A stretch of 45,255 nt of DNA, taken from Bacteroidota bacterium. Its GTDB lineage: Bacteria > Bacteroidota > Bacteroidia > UBA7662 > CANHCV01. Location: contig CANMVY010000015.1 in NCBI GenBank assembly GCA_947501265.1, positions 1 through 45,255 of the forward strand. The letters are read 5' to 3'. The notes below the pieces were generated by a model. The model worked only from the letters and a program-made list of their open reading frames with translations, searched no databases and was not told where the DNA came from. The position numbers and the translations under genes were made by a program. Position 1 is the first letter of the stretch; each line of letters opens with the position of its first letter. This document shows, one piece after another, positions 8,819 through 18,584 of the stretch.

Positions 8819-10033
8819 TTACTTCGTTGTTTTAAAAAATCGAAGGCTTGGGCCTACAGATGGTTTAATCGCATAAATCCCAGTTGGCAAATCCAAAACG
8901 TTGATTTGGTTTTCACCCATGAATAAAACTCCACTCTTGCAAATTTTGCCGTTCATGTCAATCACTTGAAAACTTGAAGATTGATTGGAAACCAACGTTA
9001 AAAATTCATGACATGGGTTCGGATAAACGGAAGTAATGTTTGATAGATTATGGGAAGATTGCGTATTCAAAACTTGAAGCGTCGTTTCTGCAGTCGTGTC
9101 GGCGCAGGAGTTGGTCCTAACAACGCAACGAATTTTATTCCCTGAATTGGCCATCGTTAAATTGGAAACAATCAACGAATCGGTGCCGGCACCAGAGAAT
9201 TGACCTCCATTGGAGATCACCGAATATCCCGTTCCACGATTAATCTGCCAGGTAAATGTTGAGCCAGATTTTTTCGCTTTAGTTACCAAAGAAATAGTTC
9301 TTCCCATTCTTTCGGTCAAGGTAACGGGAGGAACTGCAGCCAAATTATTGCCGCATTCTTGGTAAATATTTTGGACCTCAGAGGAAGATAAAGCGCGGGA
9401 GTAAACAGCAATATCGTCTAACGCTCCATTGAAGGTATACGTGCCGATGTCTTTGCCAATGTAAAAGGGCAAATTGGTAGCATTGGTATTGGTTTGAGAA
9501 AAACTTCCATATCCAACTGGAAGTCCATTTTGGTAAAGGGTCATCATGCTTCCTTCATAAACAGCCACGTAGTGGGTCCAGGTATTTAGAATTGGAGCAG
9601 TTGCCGCCCATGCCCATGGAGATCCCTGTTTATTCGTTCCAAATTGAAAATTGGACGTGGAAGATTGAAGAATCGAAATGAAATTGCCATTCGTTCCTGA
9701 TCCGCTCATGAGCAAACATCCACCTCCGGTTTGATATACCCACAAAGAGTAGGAAAAGGAGTCGGTCGGTGAAAAAGTCCAAGATGGAGTTGCAACTTGA
9801 ATGTATGCACTTGAAAAAGTGTAGGCAGCGTTGGAAACACCGTTGCGATCTTGGGTTAAAGTTGCTCCGTTATTGGCACCGTGATTGTTGTTTCCACTGC
9901 TATCACCGGTATTTCCATTGAAAGGGTACCATGCCGAAAGACCTCGCGTTGGTAGATAGGTTGGGATTTGAGAATAAGAAAATTGACCAACCAAGAAAAT
10001 AAAAATGGATGAAAAAAGGATTTTGTTTCGCAT
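8819..10033 (-). CDS. Secreted LamG-domain protein with T9SS type A sorting tail
   Basis: A 404-residue exported protein. Signal peptide MRNKILFSSIFIFLVGQFSYSQ, then a LamG/concanavalin-like domain (about residues 30-225) with the usual LSAWYPFNGNTGDSSGNNNHG opening and GALDDIAVYSRALSSSEVQNIY ending. An Ig-like segment follows (about 235-320, GNKIRCVVRTNSC). The C-terminal T9SS type A sorting domain reads ITSVYPNPCHEFLTL...LPTGIYAIKP...FFKTTK. It is predicted to be exported by Sec and then by the type IX system, and to sit on the cell surface or in the medium. LamG domains often bind sugars; the ligand here is unknown. It is transcribed alone. Confidence 0.9.
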   Translation of the reverse strand: MRNKILFSSIFIFLVGQFSYSQIPTYLPTRGLSAWYPFNGNTGDSSGNNNHGANNGATLTQDRNGVSNAAYTFSSAYIQVATPSWTFSPTDSFSYSLWVYQTGGGCLLMSGSGTNGNFISILQSSTSNFQFGTNKQGSPWAWAATAPILNTWTHYVAVYEGSMMTLYQNGLPVGYGSFSQTNTNATNLPFYIGKDIGTYTFNGALDDIAVYSRALSSSEVQNIYQECGNNLAAVPPVTLTERMGRTISLVTKAKKSGSTFTWQINRGTGYSVISNGGQFSGAGTDSLIVSNLTMANSGNKIRCVVRTNSCADTTAETTLQVLNTQSSHNLSNITSVYPNPCHEFLTLVSNQSSSFQVIDMNGKICKSGVLFMGENQINVLDLPTGIYAIKPSVGPSLRFFKTTK

Positions 10034-10074
10034 TGCTTTTGCTTTTGATTTCAGAATTATTCGATAAAATTAGG

Positions 10075-10082
10075 TAATTTTG
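10075..10082 (+). promoter_or_regulatory. -7 promoter box TAATTTTG upstream of asnS
   Basis: TAATTTTG fits the TAnnTTTG consensus and lies 16 bases before the asnS ATG. No well-spaced -33 TTG was found; the nearest is 27 bases upstream. Confidence 0.5.
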
Positions 10083-10098
10083 CACGTTATTCAAAGTT

Positions 10099-11616
10099 AT
10101 GATTTACATCAACGAACTCCAAAAATACTTAGGCCAATCGGTAACCGTAAAAGGATGGATTACCAATAAACGTGATTCCAAAGGTCTCGCCTTTATCGTT
10201 TTGCGCGATGGAACAGGAATTCTTCAATGCGTAGTTTCTGAAGAAACTGTTGGAAATGAATCGTTTGAGAACGCTAAACGCCTTCCTCAAGAATCCTCCA
10301 TCTCTTTAACCGGAAATATCGTTGCCGACGATCGACAGGTTGGGGGAGTGGAGTTACAGGTAACGCAATTGGATATCATTTCAGAATCGGAAGAATACCC
10401 CATTTCGAACAAAGAACACGGCGTCGAATTTTTGATGGATCAACGGCACCTTTGGCTGCGTTCTCGTCGCCAGTGGGCCATCATGAAAATTCGAAATACG
10501 CTCATCATGGCCATTCACGAATTCTTCCAAGATCGTGGTTTTGTTCAAATGGATGCACCCATCTTTACAGGAAACGCTTGCGAAGGCACTTCAACCTTGT
10601 TCGAAACGGATTTCTACGGAGATCCCGCTTATTTATCGCAATCAGGTCAGTTGTACGGCGAAGCGATGGCCATGGCCATGGGTAAAATTTATACTTTTGG
10701 ACCAACATTCCGTGCAGAAAAATCGAAAACCCGACGTCACCTTTCCGAATTTTGGATGATCGAGCCAGAAATGGCCTTTTATGATTTGGAAATGAACATG
10801 GATCTTATTGAAGGATTTCTTCGCCATGTTGTTTCTCGCGTTTTGGAAAAGAACAAAGAGGAACTTCAAATCATCGAGCGTCCTATTGAACCGTTGGAAA
10901 ACATCACCAAACCATTTCCACGAATTCCCTACCACGATGCCATTGAAATTTTAAAAGGCAAACGCGAAGTGAATGGTAGGAATGCTATCACACTTTTGGA
11001 GGAAGATTTGAAAAATGCTCAAGCGCGTTTGGAAGAAATTCATGCAGATATCGCTCAGCGTGAAGTGAAAGTTGCCGATCAATCTACCAAAAAAGGAGAA
11101 CGCAAATTTCATGAAGATAAACTTCGTGCGCTTCATAGTGAGAAATCAAACCTTGAAGAATTGAGTCGAAATATCCCAACTTGGTTGGAATCTGCGATGA
11201 ACTTTGAAGTAGGAAACGATTTGGGCGGATCGGATGAAACCGTTATTACTCGTCTTTTTGATACGCCCATCATGGTGTACAACTGGCCCCATGAAGTGAA
11301 GGCGTTCTACATGAAACGCGATGCAAATAATCCGGAATTGGCAAAAGGAGTCGATGTTTTGGCGCCAGAAGGATACGGAGAAATCGTTGGAGGAGGAGAG
11401 CGTGAAACCAACAAAGATTGGTTGGTAGATAAAATCAAAGAACACGAACTTCCCATGGAAGCTTTCGAATGGTATTTAGACCTTCGTCGATACGGTTCGG
11501 TTCCTCACTCTGGATTTGGTTTAGGACTTGAGCGCCTGGTGGCATGGGTTTGTAAATTGCCCCACGTGAGAGAAACCATTCCATTTCCACGCATGTACGG
11601 TCGCTTACTCCCTTAA
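10099..11616 (+). CDS. asnS: Asparaginyl-tRNA synthetase
   Basis: A 505-residue class II synthetase that charges tRNA-Asn. The N-terminal OB-fold anticodon domain contains VTVKGWITNKRDSKGLAFIVLRDG. The catalytic core follows: the motif 2 region TFGPTFRAEKSKTRRHLSEFWMIEPE and the motif 3 GFGLGLERLVAWV near the C-terminus. A charged coiled-coil insert (about residues 290-355, LLEEDLKNAQARLEEIHADIAQ...) accounts for the extra length over the E. coli enzyme; this is a Bacteroidota trait. A terminator follows immediately. Confidence 0.96.
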   Translation: MIYINELQKYLGQSVTVKGWITNKRDSKGLAFIVLRDGTGILQCVVSEETVGNESFENAKRLPQESSISLTGNIVADDRQVGGVELQVTQLDIISESEEYPISNKEHGVEFLMDQRHLWLRSRRQWAIMKIRNTLIMAIHEFFQDRGFVQMDAPIFTGNACEGTSTLFETDFYGDPAYLSQSGQLYGEAMAMAMGKIYTFGPTFRAEKSKTRRHLSEFWMIEPEMAFYDLEMNMDLIEGFLRHVVSRVLEKNKEELQIIERPIEPLENITKPFPRIPYHDAIEILKGKREVNGRNAITLLEEDLKNAQARLEEIHADIAQREVKVADQSTKKGERKFHEDKLRALHSEKSNLEELSRNIPTWLESAMNFEVGNDLGGSDETVITRLFDTPIMVYNWPHEVKAFYMKRDANNPELAKGVDVLAPEGYGEIVGGGERETNKDWLVDKIKEHELPMEAFEWYLDLRRYGSVPHSGFGLGLERLVAWVCKLPHVRETIPFPRMYGRLLP

Positions 11617-11622
11617 ATTCAT

Positions 11623-11654
11623 CTCCCCCCGAATCATCGGGGGGATTTTTTTTT
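11623..11654 (+). terminator. Rho-independent terminator of asnS
   Basis: A stem of TCCCCCCG (11624-11631) with CGGGGGGA (11638-11645), a 6-base loop and a nine-T run, starting seven bases after the asnS stop. Confidence 0.9.
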
Positions 11655-11772
11655 AGAGCTTGTTAAGGAATTTAAACTCGTCAAATCGGTTAGGGAATTC
11701 CTCGTTAACGAAACATGACCATCTTATTGATTTTGTCGATCATCGCGTTTTTCCGCAAAATATTCAAGCAAT

Positions 11773-11799
11773 AAAAAAGCGCCCAATTCAAGGCGCTTT
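11773..11799 (-). terminator. Rho-independent terminator of guaB
   Basis: The inverted repeat AAAGCGCC (11776-11783) / GGCGCTTT (11792-11799) is preceded on the plus strand by an A run, which is the U run of a minus-strand transcript. It lies six bases beyond the guaB stop. Confidence 0.85.
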
Positions 11800-11804
11800 G
11801 AAAA

Positions 11805-13280
11805 TTATTCTCCTCTGGAGTAATTGGGTGCTTCCCGCGTAATGGAAACTCCATGTGGGTGACTTTCTCGAACTCCTGCTGTAGTAATTTTTACAAATTT
11901 CGAATCTTTCAGCACTTCGATATTCTTTGAACCGCAGTATCCCATACCTGCTTTCAATCCTCCAATGTACTGGTACATCACTTCGCTCAACTTTCCTTTG
12001 TACGGTACACGTCCAACAATTCCTTCGGGAACCAGTTTTTTCACTTCGTCTTCAGCATCTTGGAAGTATCGGTCTTTAGATCCTTCTTTCATGGCATCGA
12101 TGGAGCCCATTCCTCGGTAGGATTTGAACTTTCTTCCTTCATAAATGATGGTTTCGCCTGGTGATTCTTCAACTCCGGCAAACAAGGAACCTGCCATGAT
12201 GCAATCGGCACCCGCAGCCAACGCCTTTACAATATCACCCGTGAAACGGATGCCACCGTCGGCAATGATTGCAACTCCCGTACCTTTTAATGCTTCCGAA
12301 ACCTCGAATAGTGCCGAAAGCTGAGGAACACCCACACCGGCAATGATTCGTGTAGTACAAATGGAGCCCGGACCAATTCCAACTTTAACAGCATCGGCAC
12401 CGGCTTCTACCAATGCTTTGGCCGCAGATCCCGTAGCAATGTTTCCGGCGATAATGTCCAGCTGAGGAAAAGCCAATTTTGCGCGGCGAACCGCTTCAAT
12501 CACCCCTTTGGAATGTCCATGAGCGGTATCGATGGTCACCACATCAACGCCCGCCTTTACCAACGCTTCCAATCTTTCCATCATATCGGCTGTAACGCCT
12601 ACTGCAGCACCAACGCGCAATCTTCCCATGCTGTCTTTGCAGGCATTGGGATGATCTTTAACCTTTAAAATATCTTTGAAGGTAATCAATCCAACCAGTT
12701 TTCCTGCTGTATTGGTTACCAATAATTTTTCAATTTTGTATTCCTGAAGAATGGCTTCAGCCTCTTTCAAGGTGGTTCCTTCGGGAGCTGTAACCAAACG
12801 ATCTTTGGTCATTACATCCGTAATTTTTCTGGAAGCTATTTTTTCGAAACGCAAATCGCGGTTGGTCACAATACCAACCAATCGGCCATCCTTGGTTACA
12901 ATGGGTATTCCACCAATGGAATGTTCGTTCATAAGTTGATGCGCATCTCCAACGGTTGCATCTTCATTCAACGTGATGGGGTCAACAATCAAGCCGCTTT
13001 CTGCTCTTTTTACTTTTCTAACCATTTCGGCTTGGGCGGTGATGCTCATGTTTTTATGTAGAATTCCTAAGCCGCCTTCTTGCGCAATGGCAATGGCCAA
13101 GTGATGTTCTGTAACGGTGTCCATAGCCGCGGAAACAATAGGAACATTTAAGATAATGTTTCTTGAAATTTTGGATTGAATGGAAACTTCGCGAGGAAGG
13201 ACTTCAGAATAGGCGGGAACCAAAAGGACATCGTCGTAGGTGAGGGCTTCTCCAACGATTTTCTTCGAAAAATCTAACAT
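11805..13280 (-). CDS. guaB: Inosine-5'-monophosphate dehydrogenase
   Basis: A 491-residue IMP dehydrogenase that oxidises IMP to XMP with NAD+, the first committed step of GMP synthesis. The TIM-barrel catalytic domain is interrupted by two CBS domains (about residues 95-210: [22 protein letters not shown] and [19 protein letters not shown]), which usually bind adenine nucleotides. The active-site loop [11 protein letters not shown] places the catalytic cysteine at residue 308. The flap region [16 protein letters not shown] and a C-terminal GYCGSKNIE segment are normal. It has its own terminator and is likely monocistronic. Confidence 0.97.
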   Translation of the reverse strand: MLDFSKKIVGEALTYDDVLLVPAYSEVLPREVSIQSKISRNIILNVPIVSAAMDTVTEHHLAIAIAQEGGLGILHKNMSITAQAEMVRKVKRAESGLIVDPITLNEDATVGDAHQLMNEHSIGGIPIVTKDGRLVGIVTNRDLRFEKIASRKITDVMTKDRLVTAPEGTTLKEAEAILQEYKIEKLLVTNTAGKLVGLITFKDILKVKDHPNACKDSMGRLRVGAAVGVTADMMERLEALVKAGVDVVTIDTAHGHSKGVIEAVRRAKLAFPQLDIIAGNIATGSAAKALVEAGADAVKVGIGPGSICTTRIIAGVGVPQLSALFEVSEALKGTGVAIIADGGIRFTGDIVKALAAGADCIMAGSLFAGVEESPGETIIYEGRKFKSYRGMGSIDAMKEGSKDRYFQDAEDEVKKLVPEGIVGRVPYKGKLSEVMYQYIGGLKAGMGYCGSKNIEVLKDSKFVKITTAGVRESHPHGVSITREAPNYSRGE

Positions 13281-13314
13281 GGCAAACAGCGTTTAAGTGA
13301 GCGTATTTGCCGGG

Positions 13315-13322
13315 CAAAATTA
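13315..13322 (-). promoter_or_regulatory. -7 promoter box of guaB
   Basis: On the minus strand this reads TAATTTTG, matching TAnnTTTG, about 34 bases before the guaB start. A correctly spaced -33 TTG was not found. Confidence 0.48.
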
Positions 13323-13362
13323 AAGATTTTTATTCAAAGAAGGAAGATAAAAGTAAAGGGAC

Positions 13363-13674
13363 TTAAAATTCCTTTTCTAAATCTAAAATGGTGCGGAAAG
13401 CAACAAATTGATTCAGGTACCTATCGGTGTGGGATTGTTGGAGGGCTGGGGCAAATTCATCGAAATACCGATCCAATGTTTGTCGATCTTGAAGACGATA
13501 TTGAATAGCAAAAGTAATGCCTTCTTCAGGCTGCGGATCGCTTAAACACATCATTCGAGAATCGAGGAAGCAGCCGGTTGACATCACTTCGGGAATGTGT
13601 ACATTTTTCATCCATTCCATCCAATCTTGTTGGATTTCTTCATTGATGTTCACCGTAACGTTGTAAATAACCAT
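13363..13674 (-). CDS. DUF4286-family protein
   Basis: A 103-residue protein opening MVIYNVTVNINEEIQQDWMEWM, the conserved start of the Bacteroidota DUF4286 family, and containing HIPEVMSTGCF and FAIQYRLQDRQTLDRYFDEFAP. It looks like a small dimeric alpha-beta barrel of the ferredoxin-like type. Function unknown. It begins 11 bases after the TPR gene, so the two probably form one transcript. Confidence 0.87.
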   Translation of the reverse strand: MVIYNVTVNINEEIQQDWMEWMKNVHIPEVMSTGCFLDSRMMCLSDPQPEEGITFAIQYRLQDRQTLDRYFDEFAPALQQSHTDRYLNQFVAFRTILDLEKEF

Positions 13675-13685
13675 GGATTTATTTT

Positions 13686-15557
13686 TTATAATGACCAGCC
13701 CGAATCAAAGGGAACAAATTCCAAAGGTTCCGGTGTTTCTTGCCCATCACCCCGAAGTAATCGGAAATGTTTACGAGCTTCCACCGCGAACGTTGAATTG
13801 GGATAGTCGATTAAGAGTTTTTCAAAATACTTTTTCCCTTCTTCCTTGTTGTTTAAAGGATAAGAATACAGCATTCCCAATCGAAACAACGCATCGTCGG
13901 CCCAAATTTCTTGCCCATATCCTTCCACTACTTTTTTGTACCAAACAACAGCTTCCTGGTATTTTAAGGCGCGTTCGAACATTTTTCCAGTAGCAAACCA
14001 GGCTTCGTCGGTAATGGAGTGGCCAGGAAAATCGGTAACCAATTTGCCAAAATAAAAGAGTGCCGAATCAATTTTCAAACGAAAGGCAAATCGATCGGCC
14101 AAGGCGAACGTTTCCATGGCTGCAAAATTCGAATCAATGCCCAAATTATCTTGAATCAGCATCCCTAAGAAAATGGCATCGTTGCTAATTTTCTGAGAGG
14201 TTGCCGCTTTTAATACATCCAATTGACCTTGAGACCATTCAAAATCTCCCTGAAAAAAGCTCAATCGAGCATTTCGGAATTTTGCTTCTCGGCCGATCGC
14301 ATCTTCTTTAAAGGCTTTATCCACTTGTCCATACGTCAACGCTGCTTCTGCTTCATCTCCGGCAATCAAATAAAAATCGCCCAATTCCAATTTGAGTTCG
14401 GCTTGCTGTAAACGATTTAACCCCGGCAAATCAATCGCTTGTTCCATCATTTGAACTGCACGATCGAGACTATCCAAGCGGAAAGCCAAGAAACGCGCAT
14501 ATTCTTTCTGAAGATTTAAGTTGCCAATTTTGTAACCGAATTCATCAAAGAAAATCTGATAGTCGTTTTTCAACTGAAGCGCAATGGTATCGGAATTGGG
14601 TTGAGATAGCAGCTGATCCTTGCGAAACGCGAGAATGTCCATTCGAGCTTGCATGTACAGCGGTGTTCCTTTTCCTAGGGCCAAATAGGCTTCCAAAATT
14701 TGAATGGCCGCTGGAATATTCTGGGCTCCCTCAGCTTCCTTAGATAACGCATAAATGCGGTTACCGTCTTCTCCTGTTCTTGAAACCAACGCTAGGGTTA
14801 ATCGTAGCGCTTGTTCAAAATTATTTTGTTGAACTTGGTACCAAATAAACAATTCGGAAATGGGAACTTGATCTGGATATTTTTGGGTGGCTTTTAGAAT
14901 GGAAATACGAAAAAGTTCCCACTCAGATTTTTGGGTTAATTGGGTTTGTAACGTGTTTTCAACCAATTCCAATCGGCGACCATCATAAATGAGCAACGAA
15001 AGAAGCTCGTCAATCATCGATTGTTTCTGACCGATTTTTCCAAGATATTCTGCAATTTTAAATCGCACTTGAACGTCATCTCCCAACAACTGAATGCCTC
15101 TTCGATACGTTTTTAGTGCCCATTCCAATTCATTGCGTTGTTCAAATTGATCGGCAACGGAAGTGATTAAACTTTGATTGGCTTTCATTTTTCCCACCGC
15201 ATCTTCAAAATACTTTTGGGCTTTGTCTGCTTTATCTTTTTGATTTTTCGCAGCAAATCCTGCATCAATCAAATACATCGAAGGATATTCCGACTTTTTT
15301 GCCATCAATTTAGCGGTTTTTTCCGCTTGTTCATAATGAAGCAAACTGATTTGAATTTGAAAAAGATAGGAGTAGAGGGTAGAGTTTCCGGGTTCTTTTT
15401 TGAATAATTCTTCAAAGGCCAATTCCGCTTTGTCCAGTTCTTTGGAGTCAAAATAGGCTTTTGCCACCTTAAACTTTTCCTCAGGGGTTTGAGAAAAAAG
15501 GAAAATGGAATGGAAAAGAAATCCAAAAAGCAACCCAAATCGGAAACTGGCGGTCAT
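13686..15557 (-). CDS. Tetratricopeptide-repeat protein, exported
   Basis: A 623-residue protein with a signal peptide (MTASFRFGLLFGFLFHSIFLFSQ) followed by TPR-like helical repeats along its length: FKVAKAYFDSKELDKAELAFEELFKKEPG at the start, and YQEAVVWYKKVVEGYGQEIWADDALFRLGMLY and KKYFEKLLIDYPNS near the end. The last repeats resemble BamD/YbgF-type outer-membrane assembly proteins, but there is no lipobox. It is probably a periplasmic scaffold; the partner is unknown. It is divergent from the 15617 gene by 59 bases and is followed by the DUF4286 gene. Confidence 0.88.
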   Translation of the reverse strand: MTASFRFGLLFGFLFHSIFLFSQTPEEKFKVAKAYFDSKELDKAELAFEELFKKEPGNSTLYSYLFQIQISLLHYEQAEKTAKLMAKKSEYPSMYLIDAGFAAKNQKDKADKAQKYFEDAVGKMKANQSLITSVADQFEQRNELEWALKTYRRGIQLLGDDVQVRFKIAEYLGKIGQKQSMIDELLSLLIYDGRRLELVENTLQTQLTQKSEWELFRISILKATQKYPDQVPISELFIWYQVQQNNFEQALRLTLALVSRTGEDGNRIYALSKEAEGAQNIPAAIQILEAYLALGKGTPLYMQARMDILAFRKDQLLSQPNSDTIALQLKNDYQIFFDEFGYKIGNLNLQKEYARFLAFRLDSLDRAVQMMEQAIDLPGLNRLQQAELKLELGDFYLIAGDEAEAALTYGQVDKAFKEDAIGREAKFRNARLSFFQGDFEWSQGQLDVLKAATSQKISNDAIFLGMLIQDNLGIDSNFAAMETFALADRFAFRLKIDSALFYFGKLVTDFPGHSITDEAWFATGKMFERALKYQEAVVWYKKVVEGYGQEIWADDALFRLGMLYSYPLNNKEEGKKYFEKLLIDYPNSTFAVEARKHFRLLRGDGQETPEPLEFVPFDSGWSL

Positions 15558-15577
15558 GTTGTAAAATTAAGCTTTCG

Positions 15578-15610
15578 TTGCCAAGAACGAAAAAAAATAA
15601 TGTAAGTTTG
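15578..15610 (+). promoter_or_regulatory. Bacteroidota-type promoter, TTG-22-TAAGTTTG
   Basis: TTG at 15578-15580 and TAAGTTTG at 15603-15610 fit the -33/-7 consensus with a 22-base spacer. The box ends six bases before ATG 15617. This both suggests a leaderless transcript and decides the start codon, because a start at 15578 would lie inside the promoter. Confidence 0.65.
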
Positions 15611-15616
15611 CCCCTG

Positions 15617-16312
15617 ATGCGATTTTATCTTTTTCTTTTCTTCCAATTCATCGTTGCTCAGGGAATCTTCGCACAAACCATTCAGGTTGATGGTCGGGTA
15701 AAAAGTCCACAAGGGACGCCCATTACGGGAAATCAGGTGTACATCGTGAATAAAACCAATGGCAGGTTTGTTGTGGCAGATGCCTTCGGTAGGTTTTCTA
15801 TTCAACTCGAAAAAAACGAGGACTTGTTCGTTAGCTGCAGTGGTTTTCAGCGGGAAATTATTTCCTTCAAAGACAGCACCTATAAGTTCAATTACCAAGT
15901 GGTGATCAAATTATCGCCCTTAGCTTACACGCTGAAGCCGGTTTATATTCCAAGGCGACCCGTTGACGAGATTCGAAAAGAGATGCAAACGCTGGGGGTG
16001 GAAAAATCAGCTGCAGCAAAGTTGATCAATCCTATCGAGAATCCAATCAGTTTCTTGTATTACGTTTTCAGCAAACGGGAACGCCAGAAACGAGAGATCA
16101 TGGAATTGGAAAACCAAGATCGTACTCGTAAACTTCTAAAAGAATTGTTGCGGTTGTATGTAGAAGAAGGGTTGTTTTTCTTGCCCGACCAACAATTCGA
16201 TGCGTACCTGGATCGATGTCCGATTCCCGAGAATTTTTTGAAATCGGCTTCCGATTACGATTTAGTAGCTCGATTGAAATCGTGTTATTTACAATTTGAG
16301 GAAGGGAAATAA
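15617..16312 (+). CDS. Exported protein with carboxypeptidase-regulatory-like domain
   Basis: A 231-residue protein starting MRFYLFLFFQFIVAQGIFAQ, a signal peptide. A CarboxypepD_reg-like beta-sandwich follows (TIQVDGRVKSPQGTPITGNQVYIVNKTNGRFVVADAFGRFSIQL). This fold often forms the N-terminal extension of TonB-dependent receptors. The rest (about residues 100-231) is charged and helical, and there is no barrel. Similar proteins are common in Bacteroidota with unknown function. The start is chosen at 15617 because the promoter box TAAGTTTG lies just upstream of it. Confidence 0.82.
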   Translation: MRFYLFLFFQFIVAQGIFAQTIQVDGRVKSPQGTPITGNQVYIVNKTNGRFVVADAFGRFSIQLEKNEDLFVSCSGFQREIISFKDSTYKFNYQVVIKLSPLAYTLKPVYIPRRPVDEIRKEMQTLGVEKSAAAKLINPIENPISFLYYVFSKRERQKREIMELENQDRTRKLLKELLRLYVEEGLFFLPDQQFDAYLDRCPIPENFLKSASDYDLVARLKSCYLQFEEGK

Positions 16313-16347
16313 AAAATCCCCCCCGCTGATGCGAGGGGGATTTTTTT
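16312..16347. terminator. Bidirectional terminator
   Basis: AAAAAATCCCCC pairs with GGGGGATTTTTT around a C/G-rich loop. The A run on one side and T run on the other allow it to serve both the plus-strand gene ending at 16312 and the minus-strand S46 peptidase ending at 16364. Confidence 0.87.
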
Positions 16348-16363
16348 ATGATTATTAAATCGG

Positions 16364-18508
16364 TTATTTTCTCACATCCAATTCTTTTACGATGTGCGGA
16401 GCGTTACCGAGTTTCTCGATGCACCACAATACGTAACGCGCATCAACGCAAATCGTACGCTTGTATTTTTTATCGAAAACGATATCGCCACTCATGGCTT
16501 CCCAGTTTCCGTCGAAAGCTAAACCAATCAACTCTCCATCACCGTTAATGACAGGAGAACCAGAGTTACCGCCTGTAATATCGTTGTTGGTAATGAAAGC
16601 CACTGGAATAGTTCCGTTTTCAGCATAAGGACCGAAGTCGCGTTTCTTCACCAATTCCAAGAAGTTTTTGGGAAGATCAAATTCATCGTCACCAGCTTTA
16701 TACTTTTCAGCTATTCCATCGATATTGGTGGTAATGTTGTAGGTAACGCCGTCGCGAGGTTGGTAATCCTGAACGTTTCCGTAGGTAATACGCAACGTTG
16801 AATTCGCATCGGGATAAAACATGGTATTCGGATTCATTTCCATCATTCCTTTGATGAACAAACGCATATTCGTTCCGTTGATGGCATTGAACTCCATCGC
16901 ATATTTTGAAATGTTATCGTTGAAATTGCTAACAAAACCATTGATCAATTTGTAAGCAGGATCAGCTTCCAAAGTCTTTGCATTCGGTTTTTCTAAGAAA
17001 GCCATGGCTTTATCGGCATTCACCAAAATCGATTTTGAGTAAAGCTTATTCACGTATTTTTCAGCTTGAACTTCCAAATTGTCGGCCGATTTGAAAACTT
17101 CTTTCAAAACCGCTGGATGTTGATCTGCTGGAATGTCTTTGTAAAACTGAACTAAAATAGCAGCCAAAATAGCACGATCAGAAGTTTCACGGAAAGCGTT
17201 GGCTTTCATTGCTTCAGCTGCTTTCTTCAATCCATCGGTTGCTTTTTTAATGCTTTCTGCATCGTTCTTGGTTAATGCTTCGCTTAATCCTTTCATTTGC
17301 AAAGGAAAACGAGCCCAAGAGGTAGAAGCCATAATTCCTTCATTCATATAGGTGCTATGAACAGCGTACTTCTCCCAGTTGCCATAAGCTACTTTCCAAT
17401 CGGCCAATAATGCTTGATAATCTTTTTTACCGTTAGCCCAATCTTGGAATTTCGACTCCGTAGCAAGTTTTGAATCATAAACTTTCAAACGTTGCATTTG
17501 CTCGGTTTGACCAATGAAATACTTCCAATAGTTCGCCACACTAGCATACATGGAAGAAAGCTTCAAACGGTGATCAACGTTTGCATCCATTTGTTTTTTC
17601 CAGTTGGAAAGACGGATGTCGCGCAATTTTACAATCGTTGGATTTACTTTTTCGATGGCCAGCTTTACGCCCATGGAGGTTTCGTAGCGATTGGTACGTC
17701 CGGGAAAACCGTAAACCATGGCGAAATCGTTGTTTTTTACACCTTTGATAGATACAGGAAGGTGGCGCTTTGGAACGAAAGGCACGTTGTCATTCGAGAA
17801 CGCAGCGGGCTTGTTTTCTTTGTTGGCATAAACACGGAATACAGAAAAGTCTCCTGTGTGACGGGGCCAAACCCAGTTATCGGTGTCTCCTCCAAATTTT
17901 CCGATGGATTGAGGGGGAGTTCCCACCAAACGAACATCGTTGAATTTTTCAAAAATCAACAAATAGTAGGCATTGCCACGGTAGTATTCAGAAACACGAG
18001 CATCGTATCCGGTGCCCTTGGTTACTTCTTCCACGATCTTCTTGTTGATTTCCATCAACTTTTTGTTACGATCTTTTTCTGGAACACCTGCTAGTCCTTC
18101 TTGAACACGACCGGTAACATCTTCCATGCGCACCAAAATCGAAACCCACATGTCTTTGATGGGTTTTTCGGCAGCCATGGTTGGAGCCCACCATCCGTTG
18201 TCAAGAATGTTATCTGCGGGAGTTGAATTGGCCGCAATAGCATCATAACCGCAGTGGTGATTGGTGAAAATCATTCCTTGTTTGGAAACGATTTCACCCG
18301 TACAACCACCATTGAACCACACGATGGCGTCTTTCAAGCTGGCTTGGTTAATGTTGTACAAATCATCAGCAGTTAAGCGGAATCCTTGTTTTTTCATTTG
18401 CTCATAATTCTTGCCAATGAGCATCGGCAGCCACATTCCTTCGTCGGCACGAGAGGAAAGGAACAGAATTCCTACAAGAAATCCTGCAAAAAGCGATTTT
18501 AGTTTCAT
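16364..18508 (-). CDS. S46-family dipeptidyl peptidase, DPP7-like
   Basis: A 714-residue exported serine peptidase with a signal peptide (MKLKSLFAGFLVGILFLSSRA). The catalytic triad is visible: His85 (FTNHHCGYD), Asp220 (WPRHTGDFSVF) and Ser649 (GGNSGSPV). S46 enzymes release N-terminal dipeptides in the periplasm. The residue that sets specificity, 18 positions after the catalytic serine, is Gly667 (LAFDGNWE). Gly is found in DPP7 (hydrophobic P1) and Arg in DPP11 (acidic P1), so DPP7-type specificity is predicted. It is downstream of, and on the same strand as, a DPP5-like gene, with 76 bases and a possible promoter box between. Confidence 0.94.
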   Translation of the reverse strand: MKLKSLFAGFLVGILFLSSRADEGMWLPMLIGKNYEQMKKQGFRLTADDLYNINQASLKDAIVWFNGGCTGEIVSKQGMIFTNHHCGYDAIAANSTPADNILDNGWWAPTMAAEKPIKDMWVSILVRMEDVTGRVQEGLAGVPEKDRNKKLMEINKKIVEEVTKGTGYDARVSEYYRGNAYYLLIFEKFNDVRLVGTPPQSIGKFGGDTDNWVWPRHTGDFSVFRVYANKENKPAAFSNDNVPFVPKRHLPVSIKGVKNNDFAMVYGFPGRTNRYETSMGVKLAIEKVNPTIVKLRDIRLSNWKKQMDANVDHRLKLSSMYASVANYWKYFIGQTEQMQRLKVYDSKLATESKFQDWANGKKDYQALLADWKVAYGNWEKYAVHSTYMNEGIMASTSWARFPLQMKGLSEALTKNDAESIKKATDGLKKAAEAMKANAFRETSDRAILAAILVQFYKDIPADQHPAVLKEVFKSADNLEVQAEKYVNKLYSKSILVNADKAMAFLEKPNAKTLEADPAYKLINGFVSNFNDNISKYAMEFNAINGTNMRLFIKGMMEMNPNTMFYPDANSTLRITYGNVQDYQPRDGVTYNITTNIDGIAEKYKAGDDEFDLPKNFLELVKKRDFGPYAENGTIPVAFITNNDITGGNSGSPVINGDGELIGLAFDGNWEAMSGDIVFDKKYKRTICVDARYVLWCIEKLGNAPHIVKELDVRK

Positions 18509-18529
18509 AATTGGTTAAAAAATTTGTCG

Positions 18530-18537
18530 CAAAGGTA
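18530..18537 (-). promoter_or_regulatory. -7 promoter box of the S46 peptidase gene
   Basis: The minus strand reads TACCTTTG, a consensus TAnnTTTG box 21 bases before the start codon. No well-spaced -33 element is evident. Confidence 0.48.
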
Positions 18538-18584
18538 ACGTTCAATTTCCAAGAAAAGAGGTCAAAATTCTTGTGGAAAGTTGC

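Noticed and set aside
11660-11842. 60-residue frame between asnS and guaB
   Set aside because: It crosses the guaB terminator and runs into the guaB coding end; no family resemblance.
17492-18094. 200-residue antisense frame inside the S46 peptidase gene
   Set aside because: It lies wholly antisense to a clear conserved gene and shows no recognisable domain; a codon-bias shadow.
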